DNA of 64,000 bases from Chitinophagaceae bacterium. Lineage in GTDB: Bacteria > Bacteroidota > Bacteroidia > Chitinophagales > Chitinophagaceae. The stretch covers positions 208,137-272,136 of the forward strand of contig JADKJI010000004.1 of NCBI GenBank assembly GCA_016721085.1, written 5' to 3'. Position numbers and translations under genes: made by a program. Under the pieces are notes generated by a model that saw only the letters and a list, made by a program, of their open reading frames with translations, made no database searches and was not told where the DNA came from. Within the stretch, counting starts at the first letter, position 1. Each line of letters opens with the position of its first letter. Shown here piece by piece: positions 38,216 to 44,368 of the stretch.

Positions 38216-38733
38216 TGAATCCCTTCGCCCCCCTCACCCCACAACTCCTCGATGCCATGACCCGGCAGCCGATGTTTTTTGTTCGGCAGTATTATAAGCG
38301 GGGTTGCGGTCCTTATGATGATAAGAAGATGGTGCCGTTACTGTTCACTCATTATATTCATCATACAGTTGACACTGAAAGGGCGGAAAGGCATATGCGT
38401 TTGCTGGGAGCTGACCCATACCGTTTTTTATATGATAGCACCAATGAGGAGCATCTTCAAAAATTGAGGATGGCCTCTCTTCAGCCCGAGGGCTTTCGCA
38501 TTTATGTGAACCTGTTGCCAAAGCCCTGGAAGGCTGGTGATGGATTGAAGAGAAAGATCAGTAGTTATGTGCAACATCAGTTATCGTGGTGGAATTATAA
38601 TCCGGCTGATCGGTTGAAAGTCACACTGAAAGACCGGTATGGAGCCCTCTATCTCGGAATATTATGGAAGCATCAACAGACTGAAGTACTTTTGGAGGAA
38701 ATCGAAAACTACCGCCCATGTGTTACGACATGA
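38215..38733 (+). CDS. Hypothetical protein before the SRAP gene
   Basis: Up to 172 residues from a TTG at 38215, which lies at the end of the inverted repeat; ATG 38257 (158 residues) is a safer start. The sequence has FFVRQYYKRGCGPYDDKKMVPLL, a Trp/Tyr-rich middle (QHQLSWWNYN) and ends RPCVTT. No signal peptide or membrane segment. I do not recognise the family. It overlaps the SRAP gene by 16 bases, so the two are probably translated together, which suggests a role near the abasic-site response. Confidence 0.6.
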   Translation: MNPFAPLTPQLLDAMTRQPMFFVRQYYKRGCGPYDDKKMVPLLFTHYIHHTVDTERAERHMRLLGADPYRFLYDSTNEEHLQKLRMASLQPEGFRIYVNLLPKPWKAGDGLKRKISSYVQHQLSWWNYNPADRLKVTLKDRYGALYLGILWKHQQTEVLLEEIENYRPCVTT

Positions 38734-39434
38734 GTTTCTTCAGTAATATCAAACTTGTCAGTGATTTTCTTCCTGTAAAATCAGACGACTTACATTTTGA
38801 ACCTACCTGGCATAAAGTGGCGCAATCTTTTTGTACCTGGCCTGTAGTAGTGAATGAAGATGGGTTCAAACTTCGTTTGTTTGAGTGGGGAGTGATTGCC
38901 GATTATATGAATACTCCCGAAAAAATCAAGGAGTACCGAACAAGCATGGCCAATGCACGAAGTGAAAAGATACTGGATGACAAACGCTCAGTATGGCATC
39001 GGCTAAGACAACAGCGTTGTTTGGTACTTTCTACAGGATTTTTTGAACATCAGGATACGGGTGGAAAGAAGAAGCTACCTTATTTTATTCACGTAAAAGG
39101 ACAGCCGATTTTTTGTTTCGCTGGATTGTATAATTACTCACCTCTCCCTGATCCTGAAACAGGTGAACTGATCGGTACTTTCTCCATCATAACAAGAGCA
39201 GCCAATCCATTTATGGCTACCATCCACAATGGTGGCACCAATAGTGGTCGCATGCCTTTATTACTTCCTAAAGAAAAAGCCATCCAATGGCTCGACAAAA
39301 GCTTAACTGACGACTCTCTCCGAACTATTCTCGATTACGAATTCCCCGAATCTGAAATGGAGGCCTGGCCGGTGAATACGATTAGGACGAGGAAGGAGGA
39401 GGGGCCGGGGGTGGTGGAACGAATCCAAATTTGA
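38718..39434 (+). CDS. SRAP-domain protein (SOS response-associated, YedK/HMCES type)
   Basis: A 238-residue SRAP protein that forms a covalent DNA-protein crosslink with abasic sites in single-stranded DNA. Its Cys2 is in place after Met1 (MCYDMSFF), fixing the start. Also visible are NARSEKI (Asn and Glu positions), FFEHQ, and IHNGGTNSGRMPLLL holding the active-site His, with an insert (GGTNSG) compared with the usual HDRMP/HNSRMP form. The protein caps the putative SOS group with umuDC and the 2H phosphoesterase. Confidence 0.88.
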   Translation: MCYDMSFFSNIKLVSDFLPVKSDDLHFEPTWHKVAQSFCTWPVVVNEDGFKLRLFEWGVIADYMNTPEKIKEYRTSMANARSEKILDDKRSVWHRLRQQRCLVLSTGFFEHQDTGGKKKLPYFIHVKGQPIFCFAGLYNYSPLPDPETGELIGTFSIITRAANPFMATIHNGGTNSGRMPLLLPKEKAIQWLDKSLTDDSLRTILDYEFPESEMEAWPVNTIRTRKEEGPGVVERIQI

Positions 39435-39770
39435 GAATTTGATAGATTGATAATTTGAAGATTTGAAAATTTGAGAATTTGAAAATTTTATGGATAGAGA
39501 CCAATTATAAATAAATATTTCCTTTGTATAATTAGTCAATTCTGAAATTTTCACAATCGAGGTGTCAATTTATATAAATCAGTGTGTATTTCATCTTAGA
39601 TTTTCAAATTTTCAAATTCCAACTTTTCAATTTCAAATTCCAAATTTCAATTCCTCAAATTAAAGTTGTACCCCACAAACCTATCTTCCAAAACCCGCTT
39701 TTCGAATACTCACCTACTTTATTTTTGACTTGTATTGATTTTTATTTATCAACTTTCAAAAATCTAAAGT
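39435..39770. repeat. AT-rich gap with TTTGAAAATT inverted words
   Basis: Left part (about 39450-39490) repeats GATTTGAAAATTTGAGAATT; right part (about 39598-39655) has the reverse-complement style TTTTCAAATTCC. They can fold together across about 100 bases. No gene is seen. Similar TTTTCAAATT words occur near 27.15 and 29.06 kb. Confidence 0.6.
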
Positions 39771-40604
39771 ATGCAAACCCCTTTTTTTTCTCCTGAAGAT
39801 GCCCTAAAAGCAGAGAATGAATATTTGAAAATGAAACTGATGCTGGAACATGGTGCTGTTTTTGGTTTCGGTGAAATGGGACATAAGATGACTCCGGAAA
39901 TGGAAAATAGCTTTCTTAAAAGTATTGAAGCTGTCGAGAATAATTTCATGAACAACGAAATGATTACTGTTTATGAAAAAATTGATAGTCCTACTCATTT
40001 TAAGCCTGTGGCAGAAATACCCGAAGACAAGTTTGATGAAGTTTGGGAAGAATTGCTTGATTATATGAATCTACGTGGTATCAATCTGGGGGCTTGTAGT
40101 CCTAGGGTTACAAGCAAAGAATTATACCGATATACAATTGAAGAGATGTTTCAGTATCCTATTGAAAAATATGAAGTGCCTGGAGCGGTTTGTGAATTCA
40201 TTTATGACTTGGCACATCCCGATCCTATTTATAATAATACGGAAACGGCGGTCCATGAATGTATGATGCCAATTTTATCAAAGAAGCCATTCAATCACGA
40301 TTTTGCTTTCCTTCATACGGGTCTTAAACTGAATGACCATACCAATATTACTTTGGAAACCTTTGGTAAATTGATAAATAACTTCAAGCAAGCTTACGAT
40401 GCTATTTGTTTAGAAGTAGATGATATGAGTGATTGTGTTATTGAGAAGAATGAATGTAAGGTATCTGGCAAATACGAAGGATGGGTGGAGTTGGAAGCTG
40501 AAAAGATTCCACTACAAGGTAGGTGGGCTGTAGGATTGTATGAGAATGAGGATACTGGTAACTGGTATATTGGGGATGTGTGGGTGGAGGGGATAACCTT
40601 TTGA
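39771..40604 (+). CDS. Hypothetical soluble protein
   Basis: A 277-residue acidic cytoplasmic protein, no signal peptide. N-terminal half starts MQTPFFSPEDALKAENEYLK and includes FGEMGHKMTPEMEN; the middle has AEIPEDKFDEVWEELLDYMN and Cys-containing GACSPRV; the C-terminal half looks like an SnoaL/NTF2-like fold (KVSGKYEGWVELEAEK ... GRWAVGLYENEDTGNWYIGDVWVEG), though I cannot prove it. I do not recognise the whole protein. It ends 75 bases before dispersed palindrome copy D. Confidence 0.65.
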   Translation: MQTPFFSPEDALKAENEYLKMKLMLEHGAVFGFGEMGHKMTPEMENSFLKSIEAVENNFMNNEMITVYEKIDSPTHFKPVAEIPEDKFDEVWEELLDYMNLRGINLGACSPRVTSKELYRYTIEEMFQYPIEKYEVPGAVCEFIYDLAHPDPIYNNTETAVHECMMPILSKKPFNHDFAFLHTGLKLNDHTNITLETFGKLINNFKQAYDAICLEVDDMSDCVIEKNECKVSGKYEGWVELEAEKIPLQGRWAVGLYENEDTGNWYIGDVWVEGITF

Positions 40605-40680
40605 TGTTTGATAGGTTCCAGATGTTTAAGGGTTCTGAATAGGGCTAATTAAATATAGCTAAATCAATTTGAGGATTTTT

Positions 40681-40776
40681 ACCGCAGAGACGCGGAGACG
40701 CAGGGGAGGATTCTGTGCGCCTGGAATCTTTTCAAGTAATTGCAGGATTATACCTGCGTCTCCGCGTCTCTGCGGT
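40681..40776. repeat. Dispersed palindrome, copy D (long loop)
   Basis: Left arm 40681-40706 (ACCGCAGAGACGCGGAGACG...), right arm 40753-40776 (CCTGCGTCTCCGCG...GCGGT). The loop is 46 bases, much longer than in copies A-C, with a CTGTGCGCC remnant. Confidence 0.85.
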
Positions 40777-40801
40777 GAAAAAAAATAAATTCACTTTAAT
40801 A

Positions 40802-40834
40802 TTTGGAAAGTCAAAAAAATTTTATTCATCTTTG
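40802..40834 (+). promoter_or_regulatory. Putative promoter of the small ORF transcripts
   Basis: TTTG at 40802-40805 and CATCTTTG at 40827-40834 match the Bacteroidota -33 and -7 consensus (TTTG and TAnnTTTG) with one mismatch, 21 bases apart. Transcription would begin near 40841, about 22 bases before the 30-codon ORF. Confidence 0.6.
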
Positions 40835-40862
40835 CATCGCAAAACAAATTAAACAACAACAG

Positions 40863-40955
40863 ATGTCAAACAAAAACAAACAATATGATTTCGCAGCGGG
40901 CAGTCGTCCGTTTGTGATGCATACTATTGGCGGGGCACCTGTTGGTGAAAATTGA
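40863..40955 (+). CDS. 30-residue small protein
   Basis: ATG 40863 to TGA 40953-40955, 30 codons: MSNKNKQYDFAAG followed by SRPFVMHTIGGAPVGEN. It is preceded by a good promoter and A-rich leader (ACAACAACAG) and followed by a strong intrinsic terminator. The product is soluble and Gly/Asn-rich with no membrane segment. I do not recognise it. A leader peptide or a regulatory small protein are options; the RNA itself could be the functional product. Confidence 0.5.
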   Translation: MSNKNKQYDFAAGSRPFVMHTIGGAPVGEN

Positions 40956-40980
40956 GAAAAGTATAAAACGCTATAACTCA

Positions 40981-41009
40981 AGCCCCGCCGATGTTGCGGG
41001 GCTTTTTTA
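40981..41009 (+). terminator. Intrinsic terminator 1
   Basis: AGCCCCGC (40981-40988) pairs with GCGGGGCT (40996-41003) over 8 bp, followed by six or more T. It lies 25 bases after the 30-codon ORF. Confidence 0.88.
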
Positions 41010-41014
41010 TTAAT

Positions 41015-41098
41015 ATGATGACTAAACGAATAACTAGTACTGTTCAAAGTATAAATTATTGCTTTACCTGTAAACGACCAGGAAGTGATCTCTCATGA
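41015..41098 (+). CDS. 27-residue small protein, second in the pair
   Basis: ATG 41015 (a second ATG follows at 41018) to TGA 41096-41098. The product includes YCFTCKRPG, a CxxC pair. A 7-bp hairpin (CTCATGA/TCATGAG, about 41093-41110) overlaps its stop and a terminator follows. Weakly supported as coding, since a random ORF of this size is common. Confidence 0.35.
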   Translation: MMTKRITSTVQSINYCFTCKRPGSDLS

Positions 41099-41120
41099 CT
41101 ATTCATGAGTAAGAGTTGCT

Positions 41121-41150
41121 AACCCGGTCATATCGATGACCGGGTTTTTT
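41121..41150 (+). terminator. Intrinsic terminator 2
   Basis: AACCCGGTCAT (41121-41131) pairs with ATGACCGGGTT (41136-41146) across ATCG, an 11-bp stem, followed by T's. It ends the second small transcript and sits about 300 bases beyond the 3' end of the convergent WYL regulator gene. Confidence 0.88.
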
Positions 41151-41453
41151 AAATGAAAGGAGGTTAGAATGTTTTAAGGAACAAAAAGAAGGAGGTTTTA
41201 TGAGAATTTATCAAGTTGGTGTTGGGATAAAAGGGAACGCATATTTGCGTAGGGGTAGTAGGTTTGTCAAAATTATATGCTAACCTTTCGGCAGAAACTT
41301 CCCGCTGTTTCCGGCAATTGATTTTTACCAGCAGGAGACGCGGAGACGCAGAGATATGCATCTCCTCAGTGAAATATATTCTTAAAGCAGAATCCACTTG
41401 TTTCTTAAAAGTAATCTATGAATACAACTGATTCATGTTTTTAATCTTATTCT
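41151..41453. other. Gap with a repeat remnant
   Basis: No gene is seen. GGAGACGCGGAGACGCAGAGA (41334 onward) is a decayed left arm of the dispersed palindrome, followed by a possible short complement CATCTCCTC. The rest is AT-rich. Confidence 0.6.
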
Positions 41454-42425
41454 TTAATCGTCTGATAAGAGTTTGGAGAAATTATTTTTTAATCCTTCCG
41501 CATATCCAAGTAATTCCCTTTCAAGTTCGAAATTGGGAATCACTTGAATTGAGAATTCGGTCCAACCTTTTTCTTCCTTGAGTACTTGTTGGGAAGGATG
41601 AATGGGTTTAGTCTTGATGTAAGGGGCCTGACGGAAATCTGCTTTAAAAACAATCGTTTCCGGTTCTGCTCCTACGTTTCGGGTAACGCCTATAATTGGT
41701 TGGAAGTAATCTTGGGCATTAAAGTTTTTTGGTTCGACGTACAGTTCTTTGTGAAGCAGGTTTATTTCGATAATACGGTCAAGCGCTAATGTGAGGATTT
41801 CTTTTCCTTTCTTTTTCATACCCAGTACAAACCAGCGGTTTCGGTACTCTTTGAGCAAGTAAGGGTGTAGGATGATTTCACTGGCATCACGGGCTTTGAA
41901 AGATTGATAAGAGATGGACAATGTTGTTTGAGTGATGATGGCTTTATATATAATATCAAGCCATTCAATTCCTTTTAGGAGTTCGTTTTTCTCAAAGTCA
42001 ATAACAGAAGCTTTTTGATTCTGTTCGCTATAAATCTTGTCTTCCAGTTTATTGACCATTTCATTAACACCATTGAAATGTGTGAAGCCTTTAAACTGTT
42101 TGAGTAGTAATGTGACTTCCTGTAGAATCCCAAGATCTTGGGAAGAAAGAGGAATATTGGCAATGGAATAATCGGAGTCTTCGTAGCTGTAATATTTTTT
42201 ATCAGTAACGATAATCGGAGCCTGATAGCCAAGTTGCTCGCTTCTCATGGCTCTCAGGTCGAGACGTATGGTGCGAAGGCTAACCCCTTTTTCGATGCCT
42301 TCGTATTCAAATAATGCTTGGTTGCAGGCATCTATGAGGTCTTCGATGGTCCATTTACGACGCCTGTTCTGTAAGCATTTATCAATAGTGCGATAGCGGA
42401 TAAGGGCATTTCGGTTGACGGGCAT
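41454..42425 (-). CDS. WYL-domain transcriptional regulator
   Basis: About 323 residues from ATG 42425 (MPVNRNALIRYRTID); the frame extends to 42503 but the added N-terminus is hydrophobic and unlike a regulator. It has an N-terminal winged-helix region (residues 1-70, ending TIRLDLRAMRS), a linker, then a WYL domain (about 130-220, with SISYQSFKA and HPYLLKEYRNRWFVLG) and a WCX-like C-terminal domain. WYL domains bind nucleic acids or nucleotides and act as ligand sensors. The gene is divergent from the slipin-rtcB operon across a 713-base region of structured RNA, so it likely regulates that operon, possibly in response to RNA. Compare RtcR in Proteobacteria. Confidence 0.88.
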   Translation of the reverse strand: MPVNRNALIRYRTIDKCLQNRRRKWTIEDLIDACNQALFEYEGIEKGVSLRTIRLDLRAMRSEQLGYQAPIIVTDKKYYSYEDSDYSIANIPLSSQDLGILQEVTLLLKQFKGFTHFNGVNEMVNKLEDKIYSEQNQKASVIDFEKNELLKGIEWLDIIYKAIITQTTLSISYQSFKARDASEIILHPYLLKEYRNRWFVLGMKKKGKEILTLALDRIIEINLLHKELYVEPKNFNAQDYFQPIIGVTRNVGAEPETIVFKADFRQAPYIKTKPIHPSQQVLKEEKGWTEFSIQVIPNFELERELLGYAEGLKNNFSKLLSDD

Positions 42426-42485
42426 AGCTTGAGATTTGAGCTGATAAATAAGGAAGAATAAAAATAATTTAAAAATTGTTTTTAC

Positions 42486-42504
42486 TGTGCAAAAAGATTG
42501 CACA
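42486..42504. promoter_or_regulatory. 7-bp dyad, candidate WYL operator
   Basis: TGTGCAA (42486-42492), 5-base spacer, TTGCACA (42498-42504). A perfect dyad about 60 bases upstream of the WYL start and just before the RNA region; suitable for a dimeric regulator of both directions. No experimental support. Confidence 0.45.
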
Positions 42505-42711
42505 CATGGGTTATTTCTTTACATAGTCAATGAGACAAGAAGTTCTTTAAAATAAAATACATACTGCAGCAATGCATATAAAAGCTTGCTTAACAGCAAG
42601 AAGGGTAGAAGCGGGATATGGGGGACCCAGGTGGGTGTATCCAAAATCACTACAGTGCAGCCGTTGTAACGAGCTGTATGCTGTTACCTCTTCAGCGCCT
42701 TACCCTACAAC

Positions 42712-42778
42712 CTGTGTGTCAAGGGTTCGACTCCCTTTTCCGAGTTTTTCGGAATAGCTCAGTTGGGTAGAGCAACAG
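42712..42778 (+). ncRNA. tRNA-like module 1, circularly permuted
   Basis: Elements in order: CTGT (42712-42715, 3' strand of an anticodon-type stem), GTGTC variable loop, T-arm AAGGG-TTCGACT-CCCTT (42721-42737), TTCCGAG (42738-42744), TTT, TTCGGAA (42748-42754), TA, D-arm GCTC-AGTTGGGTA-GAGC (42757-42773), A, ACAG (42775-42778). TTCCGAG pairs with TTCGGAA (7 bp, one G-T). CTGT pairs with ACAG (4 bp). So all tRNA parts are present but the chain ends lie in the anticodon loop and the acceptor stem is closed by a loop. No conventional 3' CCA is possible. Confidence 0.8.
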
Positions 42779-42784
42779 CAAAAT

Positions 42785-42855
42785 GTGGGTTCGAATCCCA
42801 CCCTTCGCGGGAGCGGAGGTGGCGGAATGGCATACGCAGAGGAATGTAGGTCCTT
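42785..42855 (+). ncRNA. tRNA-like module 2, circularly permuted
   Basis: T-arm GTGGG-TTCGAAT-CCCAC (42785-42801), CCTTCGC (42802-42808), loop GGGA (42809-42812, a GNRA loop), GCGGAGG (42813-42819), TG, D-arm GCG...CGC (42822-42837) of tRNA-Leu type (GGTGGCGGAATGGCATACGC), A, then GAGGA-ATGTAGG-TCCTT (42839-42855), a 5-bp stem (one G-T) with 7-base loop like an anticodon arm. CCTTCGC pairs with GCGGAGG over 7 bp with one G-T. Same permuted order as module 1. The anticodon arm is retained here after the D-arm. Confidence 0.78.
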
Positions 42856-43012
42856 ATCACGACGGAAGAGCACTCTTCCTTAAAAAGGTGCGCATTGGGT
42901 ATGTATCCCTGTTAGTTACAGAATGATTGCAAACAATCATCAGTAGCCTTCAGTGATTCGCCTGCAACTGGTGGAGGACAATATCTGAATGGTAACACTT
43001 CCCTGAATTAAT

Positions 43013-43031
43013 AAAGAGAGTTTCTCTTTTT
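43013..43031 (+). terminator. Possible terminator of the tRNA-like RNA
   Basis: AAAGAGA (43013-43019), loop GTT, TCTCTTT (43023-43029), then two more T. A/U-rich stem, so weak. It lies 108 bases before the slipin ATG and could give partial termination. Confidence 0.5.
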
Positions 43032-43138
43032 GTAAGCCAGGCAACTGATACAGATAAGGTATAAACCAATCGGTTCCGCGGACAAAGATGGCAGGAGGTA
43101 CAGCCCTTTTTAAAATGTAGTTATTAAAATTGAATAAA

Positions 43139-44230
43139 ATGAAAAAGGTAAATGTGAATGCTTATCAGATTGCATTGGTTTTCAAATCTGGTGTTTATCA
43201 GAATTTCCTGAATGAAGGAACATACTGGCTTTGGAATAAGCAGGCGAAAATTTATGATCGTACAGTTCCATTCGTGGCACCTGTTGAGTTGAATATACTT
43301 TTGCAGGATGAGTCACTTGCCAATGAATTGGATGTAGTGGAAGTAAAAGATCAGGAGATCGTGTTGCACTTCGAGAATGGAGTATTGAAACAAGTTTTGA
43401 ATACAGGTCGTTATGCCTTCTGGAAGTCTGCATTGAAAAATGAGTTTGTACGTGCCGATATATCCAAGGTGTCTATTTCAGATGCAATTGATCGTTCATT
43501 ATTGTCGCACCGTTTAGTGTTTCCTTTTGTTCGTTCATATACCATTGAGAACTTCGAGAATGCAGTATTGTTCATCGATGGTAAATATGAAGGCGTATTG
43601 CAACCTGGTGTTTACAACTGGTGGAAGAACGCAATACCTATCATTGTAGGTAAAGTAGATAAGCGTCAGTTGCAACTCGAGATCAATGGACAGGAAATTT
43701 TGACAAAGGATAAGGCCAACTTGCGTATCAATGCATGGGCCCAGTATAAAGTTATGGATATTGAAAAGGCTCTATTGCAAAACAAGGAGTATGAAAAGCA
43801 ATTGTATATTGTTTTTCAATTAGCCCTTCGTGAATATATTGCCGCTTTCTCTTTCGATGAATTGTTGGAAAAGCGTGATAATATGTCGGCCTCCATACTG
43901 GAATCAGTAAAAGATAAGGCATTGGCAATGGGAGTTGAAGTAATCGGTTTTGGTATTCGGGATATCATTCTGCCTGGTGATGTAAAAGAAATCATGAACC
44001 AGGTGTTGATAGCTGAGAAAAAAGCTCAGGCCAATACCATTATGCGTCGTGAAGAAACAGCTTCCACACGATCTTTGCTAAACACAGCAAAGCTGATGGA
44101 AGAAAATGCAATGTTGTGGAAATTGAAAGAAATGGAATATGTTTCAGCCATTGCAGAAAAAATCAGCTCAATTAACGTGAATGGAAATGGGGTGTTGGAG
44201 CAGTTGAAGCAGGTGTTTGTGGGGAAGTAG
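43139..44230 (+). CDS. Slipin/SPFH (band 7) family protein
   Basis: 363 residues from ATG 43139. An SPFH-domain protein with no visible membrane segment. It contains EVKDQEIVLHFENGVLKQVLNTGRY at residues 70-95 (in sections) and GIRDIILPGDVKEIMNQVLIAEKKAQANT near 280-310, the stomatin/slipin C-terminal pattern. SPFH proteins assemble into rings or scaffolds. The pairing slipin-RtcB is a known genomic association in RNA-repair loci (Burroughs and Aravind, as I recall). AGGAGG at 43093 is too far (about 40 bases) to be the ribosome site. 138 bases separate it from rtcB. Confidence 0.85.
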   Translation: MKKVNVNAYQIALVFKSGVYQNFLNEGTYWLWNKQAKIYDRTVPFVAPVELNILLQDESLANELDVVEVKDQEIVLHFENGVLKQVLNTGRYAFWKSALKNEFVRADISKVSISDAIDRSLLSHRLVFPFVRSYTIENFENAVLFIDGKYEGVLQPGVYNWWKNAIPIIVGKVDKRQLQLEINGQEILTKDKANLRINAWAQYKVMDIEKALLQNKEYEKQLYIVFQLALREYIAAFSFDELLEKRDNMSASILESVKDKALAMGVEVIGFGIRDIILPGDVKEIMNQVLIAEKKAQANTIMRREETASTRSLLNTAKLMEENAMLWKLKEMEYVSAIAEKISSINVNGNGVLEQLKQVFVGK

Positions 44231-44368
44231 GGGAGAATGGTAGTAGGGAAGTTAGGAAGTAGGGAAGAAAGAACTGAAAGTAGAAATGAGTAAGTTTCTT
44301 CTTCCCGCTTCACCGTTTTCCCGGCAAAAATTCTCTTCCCGCCTTCCCGGTTATAAAAAAACAAAAAC

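Larger units (their letters stand above)
42562..43031 (+). ncRNA. Structured RNA region between WYL regulator and slipin-rtcB
   Basis: About 470 bases with no credible protein gene and many perfect or near-perfect stems in series: TGCA-GCAA-TGCA (GNRA loop, about 42566), CTTGCT-TAAC-AGCAAG (about 42584), GGATA...TATCC (42614-42642) with inner ACCC/GGGT, GTAAC...GTTAC (42666-42687), two tRNA-like modules (below), GGAAGA...TCTTCC (42864-42879), ATGATTG-CAAA-CAATCAT (42923-42940), and a terminator-like stem AAAGAGA/TCTCTTT with T's ending at 43031. Outer pairing AGGGTA (42602-42607) with TACCCT (42701-42706) closes the first domain. The transcript boundaries are inferred. It probably precedes the slipin mRNA on the same transcript or as a separate RNA. 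Confidence 0.65.

Noticed and set aside
42486..42504. Possible sigma54 promoter (GG-N10-GC) at the dyad
   Set aside because: The TG/GC spacing is off by one and the GG is GT, so it does not fit the -24/-12 rule.
42572..42757. 61-codon open frame over the structured RNA region
   Set aside because: It has no family resemblance, runs through several hairpins and the T-arm of module 1, and ends within module 1; the region is better explained as RNA.
42863..42873. CGGAAGAGCAC resembles part of an Illumina adapter
   Set aside because: Only 11 bases match and the sequence continues into a hairpin partner (TCTTCC), so it fits the local RNA structure.
42501..43138. Ordinary tRNA genes
   Set aside because: Acceptor strands in conventional order do not pair and module 1 lacks an anticodon arm between its D-arm and the following T-arm; the permuted order pairs well.
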